Assembly (NCBI RefSeq): GCF_025960985.1
Contig: NZ_JAOQMX010000028.1
Location: forward strand, 1 to 62,102
Origin: Flavobacterium psychraerolatum
Lineage (GTDB): Bacteria > Bacteroidota > Bacteroidia > Flavobacteriales > Flavobacteriaceae
Direction: 5' to 3'
DNA length: 62,102 nt
Position numbers and translations under genes: made by a program. The notes under the pieces were generated by a model. It had not been told where the DNA came from, did no database searches, and worked only from the letters and a program-made list of their open reading frames with translations. This document shows positions 1 to 8,459 of the stretch, piece by piece; the stretch's first letter is position 1, and every line of letters starts with the position of its first letter.

Positions 1-179
1 CTCTTTGAAAATCCATATCTCAAAAGTACATTTTTAGAAGCTAAAAGCGAAATGCACTAAAGTACATAGTTTTAACTATTTTTGGGACCAATAAACTAGA
101 GCGTCAAAACAATATAAAAGACGGAGTAAACCTTTTAAAGACAAAAGAAGAACGACTAGATTATTTAGAAACTCTAAAA

Positions 180-1256
180 ATGAATCTTTTTCAATTACTA
201 AAAAGAGGTTTTAATCCTTTTCAGAACAATAGTGCTCTTAAAAAAGAATTATTAAACACCAAAAAAATCGATGAACCAGAAATGGTGATTCCAACTCCTG
301 AAATGGCTTCACAAGTCATTAAACCTAAAATCGAAGTTCCTGAAATTTCTATTCCTCAAGAAATGACAATTCGAGAAGCGTTTGATTTTGGATTAAAAAT
401 TAAAGCCAAAGTCATAAACAAAACTTCTTATAGCGGATTACAAGGAAGGATCAACCGCTTTTTGAAATGGTTGGATTTAAACAATGGCTCTCAAAATGGT
501 ATTTCAACTTTAGACAAAAAAACCATCATCACTTACCTAAATTTGGTTTTAGAGAATACTAGTGCCCGTAATAGAAACAATACCCGTATCGATTTAAGTT
601 CTTTGATTCAAGTACTGGTTGACAATGAAATCATAAAAGATAATATTGTAAAGTCTATCAATACATTAAATTCAAAGCCTGAACGAAACAAAACCTACTC
701 TACCAATCAAGAGATCGATCTATTAAAATACTTGCACGAAAACGACGAAATTCTGCTTTTGTTTATACAGTTTATATACTATAATTTTTTAAGACCTGTA
801 GAAGTTTGCAGACTTAAAGTAGGTGATTTGGACTTAGAAGGTAAAAAACTTTTTGTTAGAGCCAAAAACAAAGCTGTCAAGATTAAAATCATACCTCAAA
901 AGCTAATCGATTTACTCCCTGATTTATCAAAAATGAATCCAGAACATTTACTATTTACCCCTACTCAAATTGGAGGAGAATGGGATGCGGAAGAAAAGAA
1001 TAGAAGAGATCATTTCTCCAAACGATTCAAAACCGTAAAAGATCAGTTTAAATTAGGTAAAGATTATGGGCTTTATAGTTTTAGACACACCTCAATAACC
1101 AACTTATACAGAGAGCTAAACAAAAAATTGACTCCATTTGAAACCAAAAGTACTTTAATGCAAATTACGGGACATCAAACTATGGAAGCGCTTGAAAAGT
1201 ATCTACGTGATATTGATGCTGCCTTACCTGAGGATTATTCACATTTGTTGAAATAA
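180..1256 (+). CDS. Tyrosine recombinase (island integrase), probably 5'-truncated
   Basis: Site-specific recombinase expected to insert and excise the island it borders. An SAM-like core-binding region covers about residues 60-165 and the catalytic domain about 175-350. Visible catalytic residues are R205 (LRPVEVCRL), a lysine near 229-231, YSFRH with R302 (Tyr replaces the usual first His), GH at 331-332 and nucleophile Y341. ATG 180 is the only usual start codon in the frame, but the frame is open from 45. The residues before Met1 (NKLERQNNIKDGVN, then KEERLDYLETLK) lead into GFNPF in the way Bacteroidota integrases lead into their GWNPF motif. Real coding sequence has therefore probably been lost upstream. 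Family identity is secure; activity is doubtful. Confidence 0.9.
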   Translation: MNLFQLLKRGFNPFQNNSALKKELLNTKKIDEPEMVIPTPEMASQVIKPKIEVPEISIPQEMTIREAFDFGLKIKAKVINKTSYSGLQGRINRFLKWLDLNNGSQNGISTLDKKTIITYLNLVLENTSARNRNNTRIDLSSLIQVLVDNEIIKDNIVKSINTLNSKPERNKTYSTNQEIDLLKYLHENDEILLLFIQFIYYNFLRPVEVCRLKVGDLDLEGKKLFVRAKNKAVKIKIIPQKLIDLLPDLSKMNPEHLLFTPTQIGGEWDAEEKNRRDHFSKRFKTVKDQFKLGKDYGLYSFRHTSITNLYRELNKKLTPFETKSTLMQITGHQTMEALEKYLRDIDAALPEDYSHLLK

Positions 1257-1263
1257 AAAAACA

Positions 1264-1335
1264 ATGAAAAATTATATAATAAACTATAACGGAGAACATT
1301 TAGACGATGTACTCCAAAAAATTAATTTAATTTAA
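1264..1335 (+). other. Short ORF in frame with the GIY-YIG gene, separated by TAA
   Basis: An ATG 7 nt after the integrase stop opens a 23-codon frame (MKNYIINYNGEHLDDV...) that ends in TAA at 1333-1335. The GIY-YIG reading frame resumes three codons later in the same phase. The simplest reading is the original N-terminus of that gene cut off by a nonsense mutation. A separate leader peptide is the alternative. Confidence 0.45.
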
Positions 1336-1344
1336 GGGATCCCA

Positions 1345-1791
1345 TTGTCAGATATTAAAATTAAGGACTTAGTATTCAATCGTGTTGATGGAAAACCTAT
1401 TCGAACAGGTTGTGGAGTTTATATATTTAAGAACTCAGAAAGAACATATTACATAGGTAATTGTGTTGCAAGGAATTTTATTGAGCGTATTCCTGCTCAT
1501 TTTGACATCAGGCATGTTGGATGGTTTAATAGCTTATTGAAGGCAATAATTAAAAATAAAAATATTTTAATAAAGGATATGATCAGCTCTGAAATCAATT
1601 ACGAATTAGAAAATTCAGCCCAATTTGCTTTTGATAATCTTAATTTAATTTTGATGAATTTTCCAACCTACAGCAAAGATCAAATTAATAATCTTGAAAA
1701 ATTATTAGCGGAAAAACTCATTCCAATAAATAAAAGATTTAGAAGGTTAAAAAACAATACTATTCCCTTCACAGTGCAGAATTCCATATAA
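1345..1791 (+). CDS. GIY-YIG nuclease-superfamily protein, N-terminus interrupted
   Basis: A 148-residue product if translation starts at TTG 1345. The GIY-YIG signature is visible as CGVYIF (residues 23-28) and TYYIGN (34-39), followed by an Arg-containing helix (FIERIPAHF). The family includes homing, restriction and repair nucleases. The rest is helical and not assignable. No ATG begins this frame downstream of the TAA at 1333, whereas an in-frame ATG lies upstream of it at 1264. The gene is therefore either a nonsense pseudogene or uses TTG. It sits directly after the integrase and is convergent with the metallopeptidase gene, 1 bp away. Confidence 0.65.
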   Translation: MSDIKIKDLVFNRVDGKPIRTGCGVYIFKNSERTYYIGNCVARNFIERIPAHFDIRHVGWFNSLLKAIIKNKNILIKDMISSEINYELENSAQFAFDNLNLILMNFPTYSKDQINNLEKLLAEKLIPINKRFRRLKNNTIPFTVQNSI

Positions 1792-1792
1792 A

Positions 1793-2485
1793 CTACCCAA
1801 ACCCCTCCAACTTCTTTTTCCAACGCTCCCACAACGGGTTTTCTTTGGCCTGTAAGTCAAAGAACTTCTGTGTATGGTTGTGGTGTACTAAATGGCAAAG
1901 TTCATGGATAATTACATACTCAATGCAGCCTTTTGGCGTTTTGATTAATTCAGGGTTTAAGATAATCTTACCTTCTGGAGTACAACTGCCCCAACGGGTT
2001 TTCATTTCTTGAATATAAATACCTGTTGGCTCTACATTGTATTTTTTGAACTTTTCTATTATTGGTTCTGCAATGAGTTGAAATTTTTCTTTGGCTTTGA
2101 TGCGATACCAATCATTTAGCAACTCTTTAGCTTTGTTTTTATTTTTGGTATTGATCTGAATGTAGCGTCCTTTGTAATGCACTTCATTCTTATTGTCTTC
2201 AATGATTTCAATACGATATTGCTTTCCTAAATAGAAATGAGATTCTCCAGTAACATATTTTTTGTCGTTGGGTTTTGGATGAAAGGTCAAAAAGAATTTG
2301 AGCTGCTTGATAATCCAAGGCGCACGCTTTCTAACTTTAGCTTCTATCAATTCTAAAGACGTATCCTCAGGTGCTTTTACAACGATCCCCATATCTGGAT
2401 TGACTATAATACCTAATGTCTTACGTTTTGTATACAAAATGGTATACACTATTTCCTTAGAACCAAAATTAAGGGTATACAACAT
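1793..2485 (-). CDS. YgjP-like (DUF45) M48-type metallopeptidase
   Basis: This zinc metallopeptidase-like protein shows the metal site HELCHLVHHNH near residues 191-201 and the DUF45 signature RWGSC near 165-169. Its 230 residues match the usual length of YgjP-like proteins. It is the last gene of the restriction-modification run and starts 2 nt after the hsdR stop, so the two are probably co-translated. Genes of this family often sit beside type I hsdR genes. The biochemical role is not established, and a link to HsdR turnover is only an inference from position. Confidence 0.85.
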   Translation of the reverse strand: MLYTLNFGSKEIVYTILYTKRKTLGIIVNPDMGIVVKAPEDTSLELIEAKVRKRAPWIIKQLKFFLTFHPKPNDKKYVTGESHFYLGKQYRIEIIEDNKNEVHYKGRYIQINTKNKNKAKELLNDWYRIKAKEKFQLIAEPIIEKFKKYNVEPTGIYIQEMKTRWGSCTPEGKIILNPELIKTPKGCIEYVIIHELCHLVHHNHTQKFFDLQAKENPLWERWKKKLEGFG

Positions 2486-2487
2486 GA

Positions 2488-5400
2488 TTATTTATAATTT
2501 AACTTAGCAATCTCAATACATTTCTCTGCCATTTCATCGGCTTTTTCTATTGAAATATGCAATTCGTCAATTAAAAATTCCCCAATATAAAAGGTCATTT
2601 TTCTAATAATATCTGGTTTTGTGCTCCAATCTACAATCGAATATTGTTTGATAATCTGATCTACTTCCACAGCAAACGGAATAGTATAATCATCCGAAAT
2701 AAAATCATTTGCTTTTGCCAGGCGATAAAACGGAATCGCTTTGTCATTTTGTGAAATAGCTTCTGGAATATCATCCGACTTTTTACTGATCGCCTGTTCT
2801 CTTAATTCCTTCAATCTATTGATCGCTACAACATCCGAAATACGTAATGCACGCAAGTCAGAAATAGTTTCTCGAATCAACTCAGATAGTTTTTTGTAAA
2901 AAATTGGATCTTCATCCATTCGCTCCGAAATATGTTTTGCTGTTCTGCTCGCAATCGTTTCTGCTTTGGCACGTGTACCAACTACTTTTTCGAGTTCTTT
3001 TTCGAATGCTTTAGCATCCAAAATAGAAACTTGCTCCGTCAATCGAATCACCTCTTCGGTGGTTACATGTTGATCTAACAGTTTTTGCAATTGCTTTTCG
3101 TATTTCTTAAAATCAATTTTATCCGAATAGGTATTTATAATCGAAATTCTTAATTGTGCGTAAAACTTAAAATGTGTCTTATAAAGTTCTTTTGTTTTAT
3201 CAGGTGTATTATTTTCAAAATCTATAGAAGAAAAAGCTAATTTTAAAATCTTGGCAAACTCCAAAAACTTTTGATAAAACTCTACTCGAATCGCTTCATC
3301 TGTTAATAAGGCTGCATAACTACTAATATCCCATTTATTAGCTACTTGCTTAAAAATAGCGTTTAGTTCGGTATGCAATTGCGGTAATTTTGCAATCTCT
3401 GTTTTAATATCGGTAAAAGTCCCTGCTAAATCATCGTCATCAAACTCGTTGAAATCCGAATAGGCATTCATCGCTTCGTCTAATTCTCCAATGATTCCTT
3501 CATAATCTACAATAAAACCATATTCTTTGCCCTGAGCCACACGGTTTACTCTCGCAATCGCTTGTAGTAAGGTATGGTCACGTAATTTTCGACAAACGTA
3601 CATGACTACTACTCTTGGTTCGTCAAAACCCGTTAGCAACTTATCAATTACAATTAATAATTCTGGATAGTCTGTTTTTTTAAACTGACTGATTAATGTT
3701 TTATAAAAATCTTTTCCGTGTTTGACCTCCATTTGTCGCCAAAAAGCAACTACTTCATTGCTGGGTTCTCCATGAATATCGTCATTGCCCTCACGTGTAT
3801 CGGGTGCAGACATAATTACTTCACTGGTCACTTTACCAATCAGGTCAAACGCCTTTTTGTATTTGACCGCTGTGGCTTTATCTGGTGTTACCACCATTCC
3901 TTTGAAACCACTTCGCTCCCCTGTTTTGTCTAATCCCCAGTTTTGGGTATAATGATCGGATATATCTCTTGCTATTTCGTCAATTCGTTGTTCTGTTTTC
4001 GAAATTAAATTAGCTCTACTAAATTTCTTTTTCAAATCGACCTTTTCATAATCGCTCAATGGTTCAGAAACACTATCAAAACCACGGTCTAATGCTTTTT
4101 GATTAACATCTTGAATGGCATGACGGCCTTCGTAAATAATGGGTACAATAGCACCATCTTCTACCGCTTGCAAAATAGTATAGGCATCAATGATTCCACC
4201 AAACTTTTGTGCGGTACTCTTTTCTTTTTTCATCAAAGGCGTTCCTGTAAAAGCTAGAAAACAGGCATTTGGCAACACCTTTTGCATTTTTACATTGAAG
4301 GTTCCGTATTGCGTTCTATGGCCTTCATCAATCAATACAAAAATATTTTCGCTTTCTAATGGAGTTGAACCCAATTGATTTACAGCTGCTTCAAATTTAT
4401 TGACAATCGTAGTCACCACAGCATCACTTTTGCTCTGTAACAGTTCTACTAATTGGTTTCCTGTTTTGGCATTATGTACAGGCACTTCTACACTCCTAAA
4501 AGTATCTGTAATCTGCGTATCTAAATCTACTCTATCAGTAACTAGAATAATTTTAGGATTTCTGATAGTTAGGTAAATCTTTCTTGCCAACATGGCCATT
4601 GTGAGTGATTTTCCGCTTCCTTGGGTATGCCAAACCACGCCACCGTTTCGCTTTCCTCCTTCAGTTATCTGGATTCTTTTGATGATTTTATTAATGGCAA
4701 AAAATTGTTGGTAACGAGCAATTTTCTTTCGATTACCGCCTTCAAACAAAACAAAATCTTCAATTAAAGCCAACATTCGCTCTGGACGACAAAGAAAATA
4801 CAAATAGCGATCTTGTTCACTTACAGCAATCTGCTCCTTTTCTTTAAGCTCAATAATGCGTTGCTCCCACTCTTTTCTGTTTTGGAATAATTTTGATTTT
4901 TGGGTAGCACTCAAAGGTTGATTTATTAAAGCTGAAATTATGCTTTCATTGGCATCGCTTTTCTCTTTCCACGAAGCCCAAAACTCTTCTTTGGTATCGG
5001 TTGTTGCATATTTGGCTTGCAAAGTAGCAATACTCAATAACAGTTGACTGTAAATATATAAATGTCGGATTCCATCTTCCTGTTGGTTTCGGGTATGTTG
5101 CGAAATCGCTTCGGTAATGGGATCTTTTATATCGGGGCGTTTGCATTCGATAATAGAAAGCGGAATACCATTGACAAACAAAACAATATCGGGACGGTAA
5201 TGATCCTTGCTTCCTGTGCGCATCACACTAAATTCCTCGGTAACATGAAACACATTGTTCTCAATATTTTTCCAGTCAATATATTGCATGGTAAAACTCT
5301 TTTTGTCGCCATCAATACTTTGCTCCAAAGCTTTACCCAGCGTAATCATTTCGAAGATTTTCTTACTGGCAGCAATGTAACCTTCGTTCATAGGAATGTC

Positions 5401-5649
5401 TTTGAGTGCCTGAATACCGTTTTCGATATTAGCATCACTAAACAAAGCCATTTTTGTAGAACTGACTTGAATACTATTGATTTCGTTAAGCTGTTTTCTA
5501 AGAATAGGTTCCAAAATAACCGAAGCCGTTTTGTTGCCACGAAGATCATCTACCTCTTCTGGACTTAAATAAGTATAGCCTAACTTTTGCAACAGTTGCA
5601 AGGCTGGAATTTGTGATACTTGGTCTTCTTTGAATGATGGTGTACTCAT
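2488..5649 (-). CDS. hsdR: Type I restriction enzyme, R (motor/nuclease) subunit
   Basis: HsdR is the ATP-dependent translocase and endonuclease of a type I system. It acts with HsdM and HsdS on unmethylated DNA. The N-terminal PD-(D/E)XK nuclease shows D154 (RPDIVLF) and E168/K170 (IIECK). The SF2 motor has Walker A HTQGSGKS at 341-348, a DEGH box near 440 and FTGTP. A helical C-terminal region follows. At 1053 residues it is normal length and looks intact. It lies 2 nt after the PDDEXK gene and 2 nt before the metallopeptidase gene. It is separated from hsdM/hsdS by four other coding units and a repeat block, so it may be transcribed separately. Confidence 0.96.
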   Translation of the reverse strand: MSTPSFKEDQVSQIPALQLLQKLGYTYLSPEEVDDLRGNKTASVILEPILRKQLNEINSIQVSSTKMALFSDANIENGIQALKDIPMNEGYIAASKKIFEMITLGKALEQSIDGDKKSFTMQYIDWKNIENNVFHVTEEFSVMRTGSKDHYRPDIVLFVNGIPLSIIECKRPDIKDPITEAISQHTRNQQEDGIRHLYIYSQLLLSIATLQAKYATTDTKEEFWASWKEKSDANESIISALINQPLSATQKSKLFQNRKEWEQRIIELKEKEQIAVSEQDRYLYFLCRPERMLALIEDFVLFEGGNRKKIARYQQFFAINKIIKRIQITEGGKRNGGVVWHTQGSGKSLTMAMLARKIYLTIRNPKIILVTDRVDLDTQITDTFRSVEVPVHNAKTGNQLVELLQSKSDAVVTTIVNKFEAAVNQLGSTPLESENIFVLIDEGHRTQYGTFNVKMQKVLPNACFLAFTGTPLMKKEKSTAQKFGGIIDAYTILQAVEDGAIVPIIYEGRHAIQDVNQKALDRGFDSVSEPLSDYEKVDLKKKFSRANLISKTEQRIDEIARDISDHYTQNWGLDKTGERSGFKGMVVTPDKATAVKYKKAFDLIGKVTSEVIMSAPDTREGNDDIHGEPSNEVVAFWRQMEVKHGKDFYKTLISQFKKTDYPELLIVIDKLLTGFDEPRVVVMYVCRKLRDHTLLQAIARVNRVAQGKEYGFIVDYEGIIGELDEAMNAYSDFNEFDDDDLAGTFTDIKTEIAKLPQLHTELNAIFKQVANKWDISSYAALLTDEAIRVEFYQKFLEFAKILKLAFSSIDFENNTPDKTKELYKTHFKFYAQLRISIINTYSDKIDFKKYEKQLQKLLDQHVTTEEVIRLTEQVSILDAKAFEKELEKVVGTRAKAETIASRTAKHISERMDEDPIFYKKLSELIRETISDLRALRISDVVAINRLKELREQAISKKSDDIPEAISQNDKAIPFYRLAKANDFISDDYTIPFAVEVDQIIKQYSIVDWSTKPDIIRKMTFYIGEFLIDELHISIEKADEMAEKCIEIAKLNYK

Positions 5650-5651
5650 TA

Positions 5652-6326
5652 TTACTCTGCGTTTTTGGATTGATTGTACAACTCTCCTAATTCGTGTAAT
5701 TTATCTCTGAGTAGTTTTTTATCAATTAATTTAGTGGTATACTCCGCTACTTTTGTTGGCGATAGCGAACGACTCATTGCAATTTCTACAATTTCATCGT
5801 CTTTACTTTTGCAAAGGATTATTCCAATACTTGGGTTTTCGTGAGGTTGCTTGTGCTCTCTGTCAAGTGCTTCCAAATAAAAATTCATTTTCCCTAAATA
5901 TTCAGGTTTAAAATCAGTAATTTTTAATTCAAAAGCGACCAAGCACTGTAGAACTCTATGGTAAAATAACAAATCTATTTCGTAGTCTCTGTTGGCGACT
6001 TGCACTCTGTATTCTTCTCCAACAAAAGAAAAGTTGTTTCCAATTTCTAAAATAAATTTTTTCAGATTTCTAACTATTGATTTCTGTAAATCATTTTCGC
6101 TAAAATCATCCCCTAGTTCTAAAAATTCTAAGGAATAGATGTCTTTTAGATGCTCATTTACATTGGTTGGCAATTGTGTCGGCAGTGCCGACATATTTGT
6201 ATTGCTTAGTGCAAAGCGTTCATAAAAACCACTTTCTATTTGTCTTCTTGTTTCCCGTTGACTCCATTTTTCTTTTGAAGCCATGACTAAGTAAAACAAT
6301 TTTTCTTGTGGCAACTTACAAAGCAT
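5652..6326 (-). CDS. PDDEXK nuclease-domain protein (YhcG/DUF1016 family), N-truncated
   Basis: The C-terminal half matches the YhcG/DUF1016 PDDEXK domain: EYRVQVANRDYEIDLLFYHR, then VAFELKITDFKPEYLGKMNF, giving the D...ExK core. The protein starts inside the family's conserved WSxRExxRQI region (SKEKWSQRETRRQI at residues 17-30). Full members are roughly 340 residues, so the N-terminal winged-helix part is missing. An in-frame TAA lies seven codons before the ATG. Upstream sequence is the hairpin and 12-bp repeat block rather than the lost domain. The family recurs in restriction islands; its exact role is unsettled. Confidence 0.8.
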   Translation of the reverse strand: MLCKLPQEKLFYLVMASKEKWSQRETRRQIESGFYERFALSNTNMSALPTQLPTNVNEHLKDIYSLEFLELGDDFSENDLQKSIVRNLKKFILEIGNNFSFVGEEYRVQVANRDYEIDLLFYHRVLQCLVAFELKITDFKPEYLGKMNFYLEALDREHKQPHENPSIGIILCKSKDDEIVEIAMSRSLSPTKVAEYTTKLIDKKLLRDKLHELGELYNQSKNAE

Positions 6327-6403
6327 AATCTCTACTTTTATCCATTAATACAAAATACTTTCTCACTTCAATCATCTATTTATATTTAAATCAAAATAAA
6401 ACC

Positions 6404-6411
6404 TACCTTTG
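6404..6411 (+). promoter_or_regulatory. -7 box TACCTTTG facing right
   Basis: Exact match to the Bacteroidota TAnnTTTG box on the plus strand, with no plus-strand gene downstream, only the hairpin at 6451-6480. It would start a short transcript. It could be chance in AT-rich DNA. Confidence 0.4.
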
Positions 6412-6416
6412 CATTG

Positions 6417-6491
6417 CTCATTCTGCCATATTAGGAGAACTGAGTTTCGAGGCTCGTTACATCACGAAATGTAACGAGCCTTGCGGTTTTT
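6417..6491 (+). ncRNA. Candidate small RNA ending in a strong terminator
   Basis: From the predicted start about 6 nt past the TACCTTTG box, a transcript of about 75 nt would end at a perfect 12-bp stem (GGCTCGTTACAT/ATGTAACGAGCC, loop CACGAA) followed by TTGCGGTTTTT. The U-tract lies on the plus strand, although every neighbouring gene runs leftward, so the hairpin does not obviously terminate any of them. This is an inference from promoter plus terminator only. Confidence 0.35.
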
Positions 6492-6569
6492 ATGCCTTGG
6501 CCGTTTCTTCCCGTCATCAAGACCTGTATCAATCTAATTTCTTTAATCTGAATTAAGTTAATCTTTGTT

Positions 6570-6771
6570 TTCTCTTAATCCTTCTCTTAATTCTTCTCTT
6601 AACTCTTCTCTTAATCCTTCTCTAACCTCTTCTCTTAATCCTTCTCTTAACTCTTCTCTTAACTCTTCTCTTAATTCTTCTCTTAACTCTTCTCTTAACT
6701 CTTCTCTTAACTCTCTTCCCTTAATTCTTCTCTTAACTCTTCTCTTAACTCTTCACTTAATCCTTCTCTTA
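6570..6771. repeat. 12-bp minisatellite, about 17 imperfect copies
   Basis: Tandem array of TTCTCTTAAyyC units (variants end in CTC, TCC or TTC) with a few deviants: TTCTCTAACCTC, one 14-nt unit, TTCCCTTAATTC and TTCACTTAATCC. It lies between the stop of the AlbA_2 gene and the truncated PDDEXK gene. The unit length is a multiple of three, which keeps a plus-strand frame open (LNSS repeats) without making it a gene. Copy number is likely to vary between strains. Confidence 0.9.
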
Positions 6772-6790
6772 AACTAGCATTAGATTAATA

Positions 6791-8449
6791 TTAACTTAAT
6801 TCCCATTTTGAATCTTTAAAATTACCTATGTTGTGTATTTTATCTTCTTTTCGTAATTCAGAAAGTAAATTCCCTACTTTATTCTTTTTTTGATTATCAT
6901 TCATCCAATCAGGAAGTTTGTTCCAAAGTAAATCATCTATTTCTTTTCTACTCAAAATCTTATGTTGTTTTAATGCCTTTATAATAAGGTCTAAATAATA
7001 CTGTTTATTAAAAGCTTTGTTTTTGGTATATGCTGCTTTTTCCCCTGTTTTCTCTGCTACCTTTAAACCAATGAAAAAATTAGGTTTTCTGCCTTCAATG
7101 AGTTTTTTGTTTTTTAGTAGTTTTTCTTCAAATGAAGTAAGTGGTATTTTTTTCTGAACTTTATCAAGCATCATTATTTCTTCTAAGGTCAATTCTTTAT
7201 GATTAGCTAGTAAACGAGCATAATCCATATCGAGAATTTTACCTGAAATCACAACTTTTACTTTCTCCTCAGACAGATCGTAATCTGGCATCGGAAAATA
7301 ACGTGCTCTTTGATAATTGAAAATTTTCTTAATTCCACCTCCTGCAGTATCTACCATTTTCAGGTTAAACATTGCAGTTGCTAAAAATCTATTTCGATAA
7401 AATTCTTCTGGAGCATCTTCAATAACTACTTTTTCTACACTTCCAGGAATAAAAGAACCTTGATTTGTAAAAATCAACTGGTCATCCATTTCTATTACAT
7501 TAATTCTTGCATTTTTTGTATAATCTTGATGCGCAATACAATTGTTAATAGCTTCACGAATAGAGAAAGGCTCATATTTTGCAACTTCAGCAGGAAAAAT
7601 TGTCCCCTCTTGCATATATCGGTATTTGATATTTCTAATTTTTGCAAAAACTTTTTCAACTGATAAAATTAAAGGAAGTCCAAAAATATCATAATCAATG
7701 TCAATACCATTATTATCAATCAGTTTCCAACGAATTTTTCCTTCTGCTGGATTAAGAAAATGTTCAGATTCGTCCTTTCCTAACAAAATTAGAGCTGTTC
7801 GAGTTATTTTACCTTTGATAGTAACTTTAGCTTTATTCAAGAAGGTTATTGTATTCCAACCCTCCATATCTTCTGCATTTTCTGGAAATTTATTTTTATA
7901 ATTTTTTCTTGCTAAAGCAATGGCATCGTCGTCTAAATCTTCTATTGACGCCTCAGTAACTATAACTGCACTCCAATCTTCTTTAATTGATTGCGCTCTT
8001 ATGCGTTCAATTTTTTCAATATTTAATGGCGCTAACTCTTCGCCTTCTCGTGCATAATAATGGCCATCAAAAGCAACTGGGATTCCTTTTGGTGCAGCAG
8101 GTATTTGAAACATAAGTACCCTACTATTTGATTTGAAAATTTCATGAATTTCTATGAATGAAATAGCGTTCGTTGTTTTTTTTGCTATTTCACCTTTTAG
8201 ACTATCTAAATCTTTACGATGAATACGGAATTGTGAGCCTACAATCGAATGCTTTTTATCTTCGACACCAAAAATGAGCCAAGAAAAAGCTTTTCCTTTC
8301 AAGTTTGCCTCATTAGATAATGCTGAAAAATATTTGCCTAACTTAGAAAAATCATAGTTTTTACTAGCTTCTTTAAACTCTACAACTTCGTTTTCTGCTG
8401 TTAGATTGCAAAGATTTTCTAAAACAGCATGTAATTGTTCTTCTGTCAT
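6791..8449 (-). CDS. AlbA_2-domain ATP-binding protein (Schlafen-like regulator)
   Basis: A 552-residue protein with an N-terminal AlbA_2 (Schlafen-like) domain at about 15-150 (EVVEFKEAS...FSWLIFGV...HYYAREG). A GHKL-type ATP-binding segment follows at about 295-390 (REAINNCIAHQDY, then DTAGGGIKKIF), and the C-terminal winged-helix-like region contains LSELRKEDKI. Such proteins are usually annotated as putative transcriptional regulators or ATP-binding proteins and are frequent partners in type I restriction loci. It begins 10 nt after the hsdS stop, so it is very likely in the same operon. A regulatory or defence role is inferred. Confidence 0.85.
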   Translation of the reverse strand: MTEEQLHAVLENLCNLTAENEVVEFKEASKNYDFSKLGKYFSALSNEANLKGKAFSWLIFGVEDKKHSIVGSQFRIHRKDLDSLKGEIAKKTTNAISFIEIHEIFKSNSRVLMFQIPAAPKGIPVAFDGHYYAREGEELAPLNIEKIERIRAQSIKEDWSAVIVTEASIEDLDDDAIALARKNYKNKFPENAEDMEGWNTITFLNKAKVTIKGKITRTALILLGKDESEHFLNPAEGKIRWKLIDNNGIDIDYDIFGLPLILSVEKVFAKIRNIKYRYMQEGTIFPAEVAKYEPFSIREAINNCIAHQDYTKNARINVIEMDDQLIFTNQGSFIPGSVEKVVIEDAPEEFYRNRFLATAMFNLKMVDTAGGGIKKIFNYQRARYFPMPDYDLSEEKVKVVISGKILDMDYARLLANHKELTLEEIMMLDKVQKKIPLTSFEEKLLKNKKLIEGRKPNFFIGLKVAEKTGEKAAYTKNKAFNKQYYLDLIIKALKQHKILSRKEIDDLLWNKLPDWMNDNQKKNKVGNLLSELRKEDKIHNIGNFKDSKWELS

Positions 8450-8459
8450 AACTTTTATT

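Noticed and set aside
1..60. Frame ending at 60 (LFENPYLKSTFLEAKSEMH)
   Set aside because: Only 19 codons are in the window; could be the tail of an upstream gene or the lost head of the integrase. Not enough to call.
6565..6777. Plus-strand 70-codon frame across the 12-bp array (LNSS repeats)
   Set aside because: It is open only because the repeat unit is a multiple of three; no promoter, signal or family, and the array is low complexity.
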